From Dinoroseobacter sp965279125 (GTDB taxonomy: Bacteria > Pseudomonadota > Alphaproteobacteria > Rhodobacterales > Rhodobacteraceae), in contig CBDIHL010000044.1 of NCBI GenBank assembly GCA_965279125.1, forward strand, positions 186,001 to 250,000: DNA of 64,000 nucleotides. The letters run 5' to 3'. The notes under the pieces are model-generated. The model was not told the origin of the DNA. It did not search any database and saw only the letters and a list, made by a program, of their open reading frames with translations. This document shows, piece after piece, positions 50,686-59,155 of this stretch (position 1 is the first letter of the stretch; each line of letters starts with the position of its first letter). Position numbers and translations under genes: made by a program.

Positions 50686-53458
50686 GCCTCTCGCAGACCT
50701 GACCGTCACACCGCCGCCGGACAATTTGATTTGTCCGGCGGTTGAGCTTTTTGACGAAGACAGCGTCATGGCCGAGCTCGCCGCGATCACCTCAGACCAG
50801 CCCGAGAACCGCCGCAAGGCCTTTGTCACGCTGCTGAAAACCATCCAGACAAACGGGCGCGACCGCATCGCCCAGCGCTTCACCGACCGCCCCTTTGATG
50901 CCCGTCCCGCGACCCGCAGCTACGCCTTCCTGACCGATGCGCTGGTCACAACCGCCTTCGCCTTTGCGCGCGATGTCCTGCATCCCGGCACCAGCACCAG
51001 CGCCGCGCGCCTGACCCTTGTTGGCGTTGGCGGCTATGGGCGCGGCGAAATGGCCCCGCAATCCGATGTGGATCTCTTGTTCCTCACGCCCACCCGGATC
51101 ACCCAAGACGACGAGAAGGTGATCGAGGCGACGCTCTATATCCTGTGGGACCTCAAGATGAAGGTCGGCCATGCCAGCCGCACCGTGAAAGAGTGTCTGA
51201 AACTCGGCAAAGAAGACTACACCATCCGCACGTCCCTGCTGGAACAACGCTACCTCGCGGGCGACGAGGGCTTGGCACAACAGCTGCGGGATCGCCTCGT
51301 CAGCGACCTGTTCACCGGCACCGGCCCCGAATTTGTCGAGGCCAAACTGGACGAGCGCGCCGCGCGTCACACCAGCCAAGGTGGTCAGCGCTATATGCTG
51401 GAGCCGAATGTCAAGGAAGGCAAAGGCGGTCTGCGTGACCTGCAATCGCTGTTCTGGATCGCCAAATACGTTCACAACGCCGAAGACACCGCCGATCTGG
51501 TCGGCATCGGCGTGTTCACTGAGACCGAGTATCGCAGCTTCCAACAGGCCGAGGATTTCCTCTGGGGGGTGCGCTGTCACATGCACCTCGTCGCCGGGCG
51601 CGCGTCCGAACAGCTGACGTTTGATATGCAGGTCGAGGTCGCAGCGCGCCTCGGCTTCGAGGATCAAGGCGGCAGACGCGGGGTCGAGCATTTCATGCAG
51701 GCCTATTTCCGTCATGCCACCCGTGTGGGCGAGCTGACCCGCATCTTCCTGACCTCGCTGGAGGCCGCACATGTCAAGAAGGTCCCGTCCCTGACGGAGA
51801 TGTTCCGCCCCAAGCGGCGCAAGAAGCTCAAAGACGGCTATGTCGAACGGCAAGGTCGCCTCGATATCGCCGAGCCCGACACGTTCTTTGATGATCCGGT
51901 CAACCTGATGCGCTTGTTCGAAGAAGGCTTGCGCAGTGGCCTTTTGCTGCACCCCAATGCGATGCGCGCGGTGGCGGCGAACCTTGACCTGATCAATGCC
52001 GATCTGCGCGCCAGCAAGGAGGCCAACCGCATCTTCCTCGACCTGATGCTGAAGCACGGCAACCCCGAACGCGCGCTCAGGCGGATGAACGAGCTTGGCG
52101 TCCTCGGCGCGTTTATCCCCGAGTTCCAGAACATCGTCGCGATGATGCAGTTCAACGTCTACCACCACTTCACGGTGGACGAGCATACCATCCAGGTCAT
52201 CTCCACCCTCGCCCAGATCGAGCGGAAAGAGCTCACCGAAGAGCTGCCCGTCGCCAGCGGCATCCTCGCGCGCGGGATCAACCGCAAGGTCATGTTCGTG
52301 GCGCTCTTGCTGCACGACATCGGCAAAGGACGTCCCGAGGATCATTCAGTGCTGGGTGCCCAGATCGCGCGCCGCGTGGTGCCGCAACTGGGTCTGAATG
52401 CCCGCGAAGAGGAAACCGTTGTTTGGCTGATCCGCTACCATCTGTTGATGTCGGACATGGCCCAGAAACGCGACCTCAGCGATCCGCGCACGGTGCGCGA
52501 TTTCGCCAAGCTGGTGAAAACCCGCGAGCGCCTCGATCTGCTGTGTGTGCTGACCGTCTGCGATATTCGCGGTGTGGGTCCGGGGACGTGGAACAACTGG
52601 AAGGCGCAGCTGCTGCGCAGCCTCTACCGCCAAACCGCCGATGCGCTGGAGACCGGGCTAGAAGACCTGAACCGCGAGCATCGCGGGGCTGAGGCCAAGC
52701 GCGCCCTGCGCGAAAGTCTCGCCGGATGGCCCGCCAAGGATCTGCGCCGCGAAACCGCGCGCCATTACGAGCCCTATTGGCAAGGCATGCCCGCCGATGT
52801 GCATGTGCGCTCGGCCGAGTTGCTGCGCGAGATCGACGATGACGCGATGCAGCTCGACCTGACGCTCGATGCCGACCGCGATGTCACGCGGGTTCTGTTC
52901 GTGCTGCAAGACCATCCCGGCATCTTCAGCCGCCTCGCCGGCGCGCTCGCGATTGCCGGGGCCAACACCGTCGATGCGCGCACCTATACGACCAAAGACG
53001 GGTTCGTGATCTCGGTCTTCTGGGTACAAGACCCCGACGGCGCACCCTATGCAGAAGAGCGTTTGCCGCGCCTGCGCCAGGTCATCGGCAAGGCGCTTCG
53101 GGGCGAGGTGGTTCCAACCTCGGCGCTGCAATCCAAAGACAAGATGCGCAAGCGCGACAGCCAGTTCCGCTTCCCGACCTCGATCAGTTTCGACAATGAC
53201 GGGTCCGAGATCTTCACGATCATCGAGGTCGACACCCGCGACCGTCCGGGCCTTTTGTTCGACATCACCCGCACGCTGGCCAACGCCAATATCTACGTCT
53301 CGTCCGCGCAGATCGCGACCTATGGCGCGCAGGCGGTCGATAGCTTCTACGTCAAGGACATGTTCGGGCTGAAGATCACCACCAAGGCCAAGCAGGACGC
53401 CCTGTCGAAGAAATTGCTCGACGCGATCAAGCTCGCGACGGAGAGGGCACAAGCGTGA
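50666..53458 (+). CDS. glnD: Bifunctional [protein-PII] uridylyltransferase/uridylyl-removing enzyme
   Basis: GlnD adds UMP to PII when glutamine is scarce and removes it when glutamine is plentiful. Domains in order: nucleotidyltransferase (GVGGYGRGEMAPQSDVDLLF near residue 110, with the DxD metal pair), an HD uridylyl-removing domain (LLLHDIGKGRPEDH near 555), and two C-terminal ACT domains (about 740-820 and 850-925). The start is uncertain. A TTG at 50666 gives 930 residues and overlaps the lipoprotein gene; the first ATG is at 50768 (896 residues). The stretch DNLICPAVELFDEDSV before that ATG looks like a roseobacter GlnD N-terminus, so I keep the longer form, though a hairpin lies within it. 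Confidence 0.9.
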   Translation: MVLQASEPLADLTVTPPPDNLICPAVELFDEDSVMAELAAITSDQPENRRKAFVTLLKTIQTNGRDRIAQRFTDRPFDARPATRSYAFLTDALVTTAFAFARDVLHPGTSTSAARLTLVGVGGYGRGEMAPQSDVDLLFLTPTRITQDDEKVIEATLYILWDLKMKVGHASRTVKECLKLGKEDYTIRTSLLEQRYLAGDEGLAQQLRDRLVSDLFTGTGPEFVEAKLDERAARHTSQGGQRYMLEPNVKEGKGGLRDLQSLFWIAKYVHNAEDTADLVGIGVFTETEYRSFQQAEDFLWGVRCHMHLVAGRASEQLTFDMQVEVAARLGFEDQGGRRGVEHFMQAYFRHATRVGELTRIFLTSLEAAHVKKVPSLTEMFRPKRRKKLKDGYVERQGRLDIAEPDTFFDDPVNLMRLFEEGLRSGLLLHPNAMRAVAANLDLINADLRASKEANRIFLDLMLKHGNPERALRRMNELGVLGAFIPEFQNIVAMMQFNVYHHFTVDEHTIQVISTLAQIERKELTEELPVASGILARGINRKVMFVALLLHDIGKGRPEDHSVLGAQIARRVVPQLGLNAREEETVVWLIRYHLLMSDMAQKRDLSDPRTVRDFAKLVKTRERLDLLCVLTVCDIRGVGPGTWNNWKAQLLRSLYRQTADALETGLEDLNREHRGAEAKRALRESLAGWPAKDLRRETARHYEPYWQGMPADVHVRSAELLREIDDDAMQLDLTLDADRDVTRVLFVLQDHPGIFSRLAGALAIAGANTVDARTYTTKDGFVISVFWVQDPDGAPYAEERLPRLRQVIGKALRGEVVPTSALQSKDKMRKRDSQFRFPTSISFDNDGSEIFTIIEVDTRDRPGLLFDITRTLANANIYVSSAQIATYGAQAVDSFYVKDMFGLKITTKAKQDALSKKLLDAIKLATERAQA
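50714..50752 (+). terminator. Terminator-like hairpin at the lpoA/glnD junction
   Basis: CCGCCGGACAA and TTGTCCGGCGG form a perfect 11-pair stem around TTTGAT, followed by TTGAGCTTTTT. It begins 29 bases after the lipoprotein gene stop. It also lies inside the probable coding start of glnD, so it may attenuate glnD or cover its start. Confidence 0.6.
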
Positions 53459-55002
53459 CCCCCCGGCCCATTCGCCTGCTCAAGGGCTTCTTCACCGTCG
53501 GTGTCTGGACCATGGCAAGCCGCATCCTCGGGTTTGCGCGCGACATCATGATCGCGATGTTCCTGGGCGCGGGTCCGGTGGCCGAGGCGTTTCTGATCGC
53601 TTTCTCGCTCCCGAACATGTTCCGCCGCTTCTTCGCTGAGGGCGCGTTCAACATGGCCTTTGTGCCGATGTTCTCGAAGAAGGTCGAAGGCGACGAGCAA
53701 CCTTTGGAGTTCGCGCGCGATGCGTTCAGCGGGTTGGCGGCGTTGCTCATAGTGTTCACGCTGGGCGCGATGGCCGCAATGCCGTGGTTCGTGCTGGCGA
53801 TGGCGAGCGGCTTCAAGGGGGACGAGCGCTTTGATCTCGCCGTCCTCTATGGTCGCATCGCCTTCCCGTACATCTTGTTCATCTCCCTCGCGGCTTTGCT
53901 CTCCGGTGTCCTCAACACGCTCGGTCGCTTCGCCGCCGCAGCCGCAGCGCCCGTCCTTCTGAACATCCTCTTTGTCACCGCAATGGTCGTCGCAGACATG
54001 CAAGGCTGGCCCATCGGCGATGCGCTGGCTTGGGCAGTTCCCTTCGCCGGGATCGCGCAACTGGCCCTCGTCTGGATCGCCGCCGACCGCGCTGGCTACC
54101 GTCTGATCCCGCGCCTCCCAAAGCTCACGCCCGAGCTAAAGCGCCTCGCCATCATCGCAGCCCCGGCCATGGTCGCGGGCGGAGTGGTGCAGGTGAACCT
54201 GCTGGTGGGACGCCAGGTTGCCAGCTTCTTTGACGGTGCGGTCGCGTGGCTGGCCTATGCGGACCGCCTCTATCAACTGCCCCTCGGCGTCGTGGGCATC
54301 GCCATCGGCGTGGTGCTGTTGCCCGACCTGTCGCGCAAGCTGCGCGGGGGCGATACAGAAGGTGGGCGCTATGCGTTTAGCCGCGCGGGCGAGATCAGTC
54401 TGGCGCTGACCATCCCCGCCGCCGTCGCCCTGATCGTCATCCCTATCCCACTGATCTCCGTCCTGTTCGGACGTGGGGCGTTCGGGCCGGATGACATCGC
54501 TGCCACCGCCTTTGCCGTGGCCGTTTACGGCGCGGGTCTTCCGGCGTTTGTGCTGCAAAAAGTGCTGCAACCGCTCTATTTCGCGCGCGAGGACACCAAG
54601 TCCCCACTCAGATACGCCGTCGTCGCGATGGTCCTCAACGCGGTCATTGCCATCGGCCTAGCGCCCGTGATCGGCTACATCGCCGCCGCGATTGGCACGA
54701 CGCTCGCGGGCTGGATCATGGCGTGGCTGCTCTGGCGCGGGGCGCGCCATATGGGCGAGGCGGCAAAGCCAGATGCGCGGTTCCGCAAACGCATCTGGCG
54801 GATCGTGTGGGCGTCGCTCGCAATGGGCGTGGTGCTCGCAGTATCCGAGCTCTCGCTAAGCTACGCCCTCGGCAAAGAGGGGGTGCGCTACGCGGCCCTC
54901 GCCGTGCTGATCGGGATCGGGGTCGTCAGCTATGCGGTGGCAGGTCAACTCTTCGGCGCGTTCCGGATCAGCGATTTCCGCAGCGCCCTGAAACGCGGCT
55001 AA
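53455..55002 (+). CDS. murJ: Lipid II flippase MurJ
   Basis: A 515-residue MOP-superfamily membrane protein with about 14 hydrophobic helices. It flips lipid II across the inner membrane for peptidoglycan synthesis. ASRILGFARDIMIAMFLGAG near residue 20 and FSLPNMFRRFFAEGAFNMAF near residue 50 are highly typical. The start is a GTG overlapping the glnD stop (GTGA), so the two are coupled, an arrangement common in alphaproteobacteria. It overlaps the stop of the convergent rhomboid gene by four bases. Confidence 0.95.
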   Translation: MTPRPIRLLKGFFTVGVWTMASRILGFARDIMIAMFLGAGPVAEAFLIAFSLPNMFRRFFAEGAFNMAFVPMFSKKVEGDEQPLEFARDAFSGLAALLIVFTLGAMAAMPWFVLAMASGFKGDERFDLAVLYGRIAFPYILFISLAALLSGVLNTLGRFAAAAAAPVLLNILFVTAMVVADMQGWPIGDALAWAVPFAGIAQLALVWIAADRAGYRLIPRLPKLTPELKRLAIIAAPAMVAGGVVQVNLLVGRQVASFFDGAVAWLAYADRLYQLPLGVVGIAIGVVLLPDLSRKLRGGDTEGGRYAFSRAGEISLALTIPAAVALIVIPIPLISVLFGRGAFGPDDIAATAFAVAVYGAGLPAFVLQKVLQPLYFAREDTKSPLRYAVVAMVLNAVIAIGLAPVIGYIAAAIGTTLAGWIMAWLLWRGARHMGEAAKPDARFRKRIWRIVWASLAMGVVLAVSELSLSYALGKEGVRYAALAVLIGIGVVSYAVAGQLFGAFRISDFRSALKRG

Positions 55003-55703
55003 CGCTGGCGCAGTTTCGCGAGGATCCGCTGCCAACCGCCCGGCACGATCACGAAGCTGAGCAAGAAGCCGACGCAGAACCCTGCCAAATCCGCGACCCA
55101 ATCGCGCGGCCCGTCAAAGAACACGGCAAACAGCAATTGCAGGCCCAGAAAGATACCGATCAACATGAAAGCCCGCGCCTGGTTCTCGCCCGCCGCAGAC
55201 AGGTTGACCCACAAGATGAACGTATAGGTGCCGATCAGGCCGTAAACGCCGGGATAGCCGCCGATCAGGGGGGCGTCCTCGTTCAGGATCACGCCATACG
55301 CCAGCGCGCCCAAGATGGCGGAGGCGAAAAACACCAGCATCATCTTCGCGCCGCCGAACACCTCCGACACCAGTTTGCCCAGCGCCAACACGAAGACGAT
55401 GACGAAGATCGCATGGGTGAAGCTGATATGGATCAGCGGGTAGGTCACGAACCGCGCCAGATGCTCGGGCGGGAAGCGGCCATTGGTCAGCATCCACTCC
55501 CACACCACATCGGCGAAGGCCCAGTCGCGCACCGCCGTCAGCCGCCAGCCAACCGCGTCCGGCCCGCCGATCAGACCCCGTGCGCCCAGCGTGAACAACA
55601 CCTCGATCCCGAGGATCACCGCCACCAGCACAATCACCGATTTGGGCAGCGGGTTAAACGGCGCCTCGGAGATCGGGTCGCGCTCTGGGTCGTGATGGGT
55701 CAT
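54999..55703 (-). CDS. Rhomboid-fold membrane protein lacking catalytic residues
   Basis: A 234-residue protein with six or more membrane segments and the overall order of bacterial rhomboids. Where active enzymes have GxSG, this protein has YPGVYGLIG (near residue 151), with tyrosine at the serine position. The catalytic histidine of the last core helix is also replaced: DWVADLAGFCVG near residue 205 has aspartate where histidine is expected. It is therefore probably a pseudoprotease that binds membrane proteins without cutting them. This substitution may be widespread in Rhodobacteraceae, as I recall similar sequences. Confidence 0.82.
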   Translation of the reverse strand: MTHHDPERDPISEAPFNPLPKSVIVLVAVILGIEVLFTLGARGLIGGPDAVGWRLTAVRDWAFADVVWEWMLTNGRFPPEHLARFVTYPLIHISFTHAIFVIVFVLALGKLVSEVFGGAKMMLVFFASAILGALAYGVILNEDAPLIGGYPGVYGLIGTYTFILWVNLSAAGENQARAFMLIGIFLGLQLLFAVFFDGPRDWVADLAGFCVGFLLSFVIVPGGWQRILAKLRQR

Positions 55704-55785
55704 CGTGCGGGGGCCTTCACATTGACGGCGGGGTGCCCTCTCGGTAAGGCCTGCGCACCCTTAGGTCCAGATGGAGACGAGGCCG

Positions 55786-56805
55786 ATGAACGCGCCTTCT
55801 TTCACCCCTCGTGTATTTTCCGGGATCCAGCCTTCTGGCGGCCTGACGCTTGGCAACTATCTCGGCGCGATGAAACGCTTTGTGGATATGCAAAACGCAG
55901 GCACCCATGAGACGGTCTATTGCATGGTCGATCAGCACGCGATCACCGTGTGGCAAGACCCCGCGGAGCTGCGGCGCAATACGCGCGAACTGTGTGCTGG
56001 CTTCATTGCCTCCGGCATCGATCCGGAGAAATCCATTCTGTTCAACCAAAGCCAGGTGCCCGAGCACGCCCAGCTTGGGTGGCTCTTTGCCTGTGTGGCG
56101 CGCATGGGTTGGATGGGCCGGATGACCCAGTGGAAAGACAAGGCGGGCAAGAACGCGGAACAAGCCTCGCTGGGGCTGTTCAGCTACCCCGCTTTGATGG
56201 CCGCCGACATTCTGATCTATCACGCGACCCATGTGCCGGTGGGCGAGGATCAAAAGCAGCATCTTGAATTGACCCGCGATATCGCCGCGAAGTTTAACCA
56301 CGATTACGGCGTGGAGTTCTTTCCGATCACCGAGCCCGTCATCGAAGGGGCCGCCACACGGGTGATGAGCTTTCGTGACGGCACCAAGAAGATGTCGAAA
56401 AGCGATCCGTCCGATGCCAGCCGGATCAACATGACCGATACCGCCGACACGATTGCCAAGAAGATCCGCAAGGCCAAGACCGATCCCGAGCCTTTGCCTG
56501 AGAGTGCCGAGGGTCTGAAGGACCGGCCTGAAGCGCGCAATCTGGTCAATATCTATGCCGCCCTGTCGGACCAAAGCGTCGATGCGGTGATCGCGGAGGT
56601 TGCGGGGCAACAATTCGGTCAGTTCAAGCCGATGCTCGCGGATCTGGCCGTGGACAAGCTGTCGCCGATCTCGGGGGAGATGGCCCGGTTGATGGAGGAC
56701 GAGGCCGAGATTGACCGCCTCCTGCGTCGAGGGGCCGAGCGTGCGCGCGAGATCACGACGCCGATCCTTGAGAAAGCCTATGATATTGTTGGGATGGTGA
56801 GGTAA
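55786..56805 (+). CDS. trpS: Tryptophanyl-tRNA synthetase
   Basis: A 339-residue class I aminoacyl-tRNA synthetase that charges tRNA-Trp. The HIGH-like motif is in SGIQPSGGLTLGNYLGAMK near residue 20, and the KMSKS loop is DGTKKMSKSDPSD near residue 195. I use the ATG at 55786, since GGAG lies before it; an upstream ATG at 55771 contains that ribosome binding site. The next gene begins four bases after it ends. Confidence 0.96.
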   Translation: MNAPSFTPRVFSGIQPSGGLTLGNYLGAMKRFVDMQNAGTHETVYCMVDQHAITVWQDPAELRRNTRELCAGFIASGIDPEKSILFNQSQVPEHAQLGWLFACVARMGWMGRMTQWKDKAGKNAEQASLGLFSYPALMAADILIYHATHVPVGEDQKQHLELTRDIAAKFNHDYGVEFFPITEPVIEGAATRVMSFRDGTKKMSKSDPSDASRINMTDTADTIAKKIRKAKTDPEPLPESAEGLKDRPEARNLVNIYAALSDQSVDAVIAEVAGQQFGQFKPMLADLAVDKLSPISGEMARLMEDEAEIDRLLRRGAERAREITTPILEKAYDIVGMVR

Positions 56806-56809
56806 TCAG

Positions 56810-57883
56810 ATGCGCCGCGCCGCTCGGATCATCCTTGCGGTCATTTCTTTACTCTCATTTGTTGTGACGTGCATCGCTGCGCACGGGTTGTGGTCGTCGG
56901 GCACGCCTCGATACTTTGTCCTGCATGGTCCTGAACGCCTCTTTGCCAATGTCGGGACCGAAGTTGCGCAAATGGATCCTCAAACGGTCGACGCCAAACT
57001 GCACGACCAGCTTGAGCCCGAGCCTCGAAATTGGATGGTCATCGACAGTATGTTGTCGGAAATTGCGCGAGCCGAACTGCCGATGCCCCCGCGCCTGATC
57101 AACGCTGTGAATGCGGCGCGTGTGGCAGATCAGGGCGTCCTCAAGGGGATCAGGCGCTGCGGGCGGTGCATGGCGAATGCATCCAACTGTTCGCTTGAGA
57201 ACTTGATTCTGTGCCGCGCCCCATACGAGCTGACGCCACTCAGTGATGTCGCCGGTGTCGCCTCGGCAGCACTTGATTGGACACGCGGCAACCCGATTGA
57301 TCAGCCGGACCTCGCCCTTTCGATACTCGGCCTTGGCTCCACCGGAGCTTTGATCGCGACGGGCGGATCCAGTGGCACGGTAAAAGTCGGCGCGGCATTG
57401 GCGAAGACAGCGCGCAACATGGGGCGCCTGCCCAGTTGGCTGAACAGGCGTGCCTCTGACGCCTTCAGGACTGGCTTCAAATGGGATGTCATCAGCGAAG
57501 CACGCAACCCCGGAGACCTGAAGGCCGCCGTAAATGTCGCGGCCTTGCAGCCTATAGCGCGGAGCTTGGCGGATGTGGCGCGTTTGAGAACGGCCATCGG
57601 TATCCCAAGCACGATCTTTGTCCTGAGCAAGACCTCGCAGGCGCAGGAGCTAAACAGAATTGCGCAGGCCTCTGAGGTCTTGGGAGATCGAACTGTCGGA
57701 TTGACCGAGCTTTTGGGAACGAACCGTGTCATACGGGCCAGCCTGAGATACTCGGAAGAGGTGATCGCTCTCGTTGGCGGCCTTGTTGGGTTTCTCGGAT
57801 CGTTGCTGATGCTTTTGCTCTCGCTAGGAAGCAACACTGTCCTCGCAGCATTGCGCAGGGCAGCACGACGAGCAGGCAAGTGA
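56810..57883 (+). CDS. Hypothetical membrane protein with a four-cysteine cluster
   Basis: I do not recognise this 357-residue protein. It has one membrane segment at the N-terminus (residues about 7-27), one near the C-terminus (about 320-345), and a large region between, presumably periplasmic. That region has cysteines at 117, 120, 127 and 135 (CGRC, then NCSLENLILC), which could bind a metal or form disulfides, and a glycine/alanine-rich hydrophobic stretch near 170-200. It starts four bases after trpS and is likely co-transcribed with it. G+C is slightly lower than in trpS. Function unknown. Confidence 0.7.
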   Translation: MRRAARIILAVISLLSFVVTCIAAHGLWSSGTPRYFVLHGPERLFANVGTEVAQMDPQTVDAKLHDQLEPEPRNWMVIDSMLSEIARAELPMPPRLINAVNAARVADQGVLKGIRRCGRCMANASNCSLENLILCRAPYELTPLSDVAGVASAALDWTRGNPIDQPDLALSILGLGSTGALIATGGSSGTVKVGAALAKTARNMGRLPSWLNRRASDAFRTGFKWDVISEARNPGDLKAAVNVAALQPIARSLADVARLRTAIGIPSTIFVLSKTSQAQELNRIAQASEVLGDRTVGLTELLGTNRVIRASLRYSEEVIALVGGLVGFLGSLLMLLLSLGSNTVLAALRRAARRAGK

Positions 57884-57914
57884 TTATTAATAAAGGGTTA
57901 ATAGGTCAACTTGG

Positions 57915-57943
57915 TTGACGCATTGTTTCGCGTGCGAAACAAT
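57915..57943 (+). promoter_or_regulatory. Promoter with a palindromic operator in a 395-base intergenic region
   Basis: TTGACG (57915-57920), 17 bases, AACAAT (57938-57943) form a promoter. Spacer and -10 are covered by a perfect inverted repeat, ATTGTTTCGC-GT-GCGAAACAAT (57922-57943), so a repressor dimer would block it. GTCAA-CTTGG-TTGAC lies across the -35. The remaining region to 58279 holds a 46-codon ORF and otherwise no gene that I can see. MarR- or TetR-type control is possible; no regulator is adjacent. Confidence 0.6.
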
Positions 57944-58095
57944 AAGACAGTAGTGCTGACCTAAATGCGTAGCAGCACGCCCCTCCCCTCGCCCTGACGC
58001 TGCGTCGCAGAGATAGGGCTGGACTCAGGCCTGCGCATTCTCTAATTGTTCCCTCCTACTCAAAAAACAGCATCGCATTGCAATGGAGGCCTCCG

Positions 58096-58236
58096 ATGAC
58101 CTACCACAAGACCCTCGTGTCCCCGAAGAACACGCAAACTCAGACGACCCAACACCAAGCCCAGACGGAGCCCGCTGCCAAGCCTGCCTCCACGATGAAC
58201 TACCAGTTGGGCTTCACGTCTGGACCTGTCGGATAA
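58096..58236 (+). CDS. Possible small protein, 46 residues
   Basis: An ORF starting MTYHKTLVSPKNTQTQTTQH, with an ideal Shine-Dalgarno (GGAGG at 58085-58089, six bases before the ATG). It is rich in glutamine, threonine and proline in the middle and ends MNYQLGFTSGPVG. It has no membrane segment or cysteine and looks unstructured. It lies downstream of the repressible promoter at 57915 and 42 bases upstream of the aminotransferase gene, so it may be a small protein or a translated leader. A 60-codon frame starting at 58083 overlaps it but uses the GGAGG as codons and has no ribosome binding site. Confidence 0.5.
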   Translation: MTYHKTLVSPKNTQTQTTQHQAQTEPAAKPASTMNYQLGFTSGPVG

Positions 58237-58278
58237 AACCTACCATGTTGCCCCTCACGACCTGAGTTGGGGGGCATC

Positions 58279-59136
58279 ATGGCAGCCGGGACAAACATAA
58301 AAACCTATTTCTATGGCGCGTGGCAGGACGGGAACATCCCGATCATGTCAGCCGCAGACCACGGCGCGTGGCTTGGCAGCACTGTCTTTGACGGTGCGCG
58401 CTATTTTGACGGCGTCGCCCCGGACCTTGAGGCGCATTGCGAGCGTGTCAACCGCTCGGCCGAGGCGCTGATGTTGACCCCCACCGTCAGCACCACCGAG
58501 ATGGTTCAGATCATCTGGGAGGGGTTGAAGATGTGCCCCCCGGACAAACCCGTCTATATCCGCCCGATGTATTGGGGGATCGACACCGCCTTCTCGATCA
58601 CTCCCGACCCTGAGCGCACGGGCTTTTGCATCTGCCTCGAAGAAATCCCGATGGCGCCGCCCACGGCAGCGGCACGTTTGACCAAAACGCAATTCCGTCG
58701 CCCGGTGCTGGAAAGCTCGGTGGTGAACGCGAAAGCGGGGTGCCTCTATCCCAACAATATCCGCATGTTGGCGGAAGCGCGCTCCAAGGGTTTCGACAAC
58801 GCGCTTGTCACCGACGCCATGGGCAATGTCGCTGAAACCGCCACCGCCAATATTTTTATGGTCAAGGATGGCGAGGTTTTTACCCCCATTCCCAACGGCA
58901 CCTTTCTTGCGGGCATCACCCGCGCGCGGCACATGACCAACCTGCGCGCCGATGGGATGAAGGTGCATGAGACGGTGCTGAGCTATGATGACTTTCACGC
59001 CGCCGACGAGGTGTTCATGTCCGGCAATATGATGAAGGTGACGCCCGTGACCGCGTTCGAGCACACCCAGTACCAGATGGGGCCGGTGACCCGACGCGCG
59101 CGCGATCTTTACTGGGATTGGGCGCATAGCGGTTAG
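58279..59136 (+). CDS. Class IV aminotransferase (branched-chain amino acid type)
   Basis: A 285-residue PLP-dependent fold-type IV transaminase. SSVVNAKAGCLYPNNIRMLAEA near residue 140 carries the PLP lysine (AKAG), and NVAETATANIFMVKDGEVFTP is the classic glutamate-containing motif. It probably interconverts branched-chain amino acids and their 2-oxoacids (IlvE-like), although D-amino acid or other class IV substrates are possible. The ATG at 58279 follows a GGGGGG stretch; a TTG four codons earlier is possible. It may be controlled by the operator-covered promoter at 57915, with a leader of over 300 bases. Confidence 0.88.
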   Translation: MAAGTNIKTYFYGAWQDGNIPIMSAADHGAWLGSTVFDGARYFDGVAPDLEAHCERVNRSAEALMLTPTVSTTEMVQIIWEGLKMCPPDKPVYIRPMYWGIDTAFSITPDPERTGFCICLEEIPMAPPTAAARLTKTQFRRPVLESSVVNAKAGCLYPNNIRMLAEARSKGFDNALVTDAMGNVAETATANIFMVKDGEVFTPIPNGTFLAGITRARHMTNLRADGMKVHETVLSYDDFHAADEVFMSGNMMKVTPVTAFEHTQYQMGPVTRRARDLYWDWAHSG

Positions 59137-59155
59137 GGGCAGCTAAAGGCTTTCC

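Noticed and set aside
58083..58265. A 60-codon frame overlapping the 46-codon ORF
   Set aside because: Its first codons consist of the GGAGG that serves the ORF at 58096, and it has no ribosome binding site of its own.
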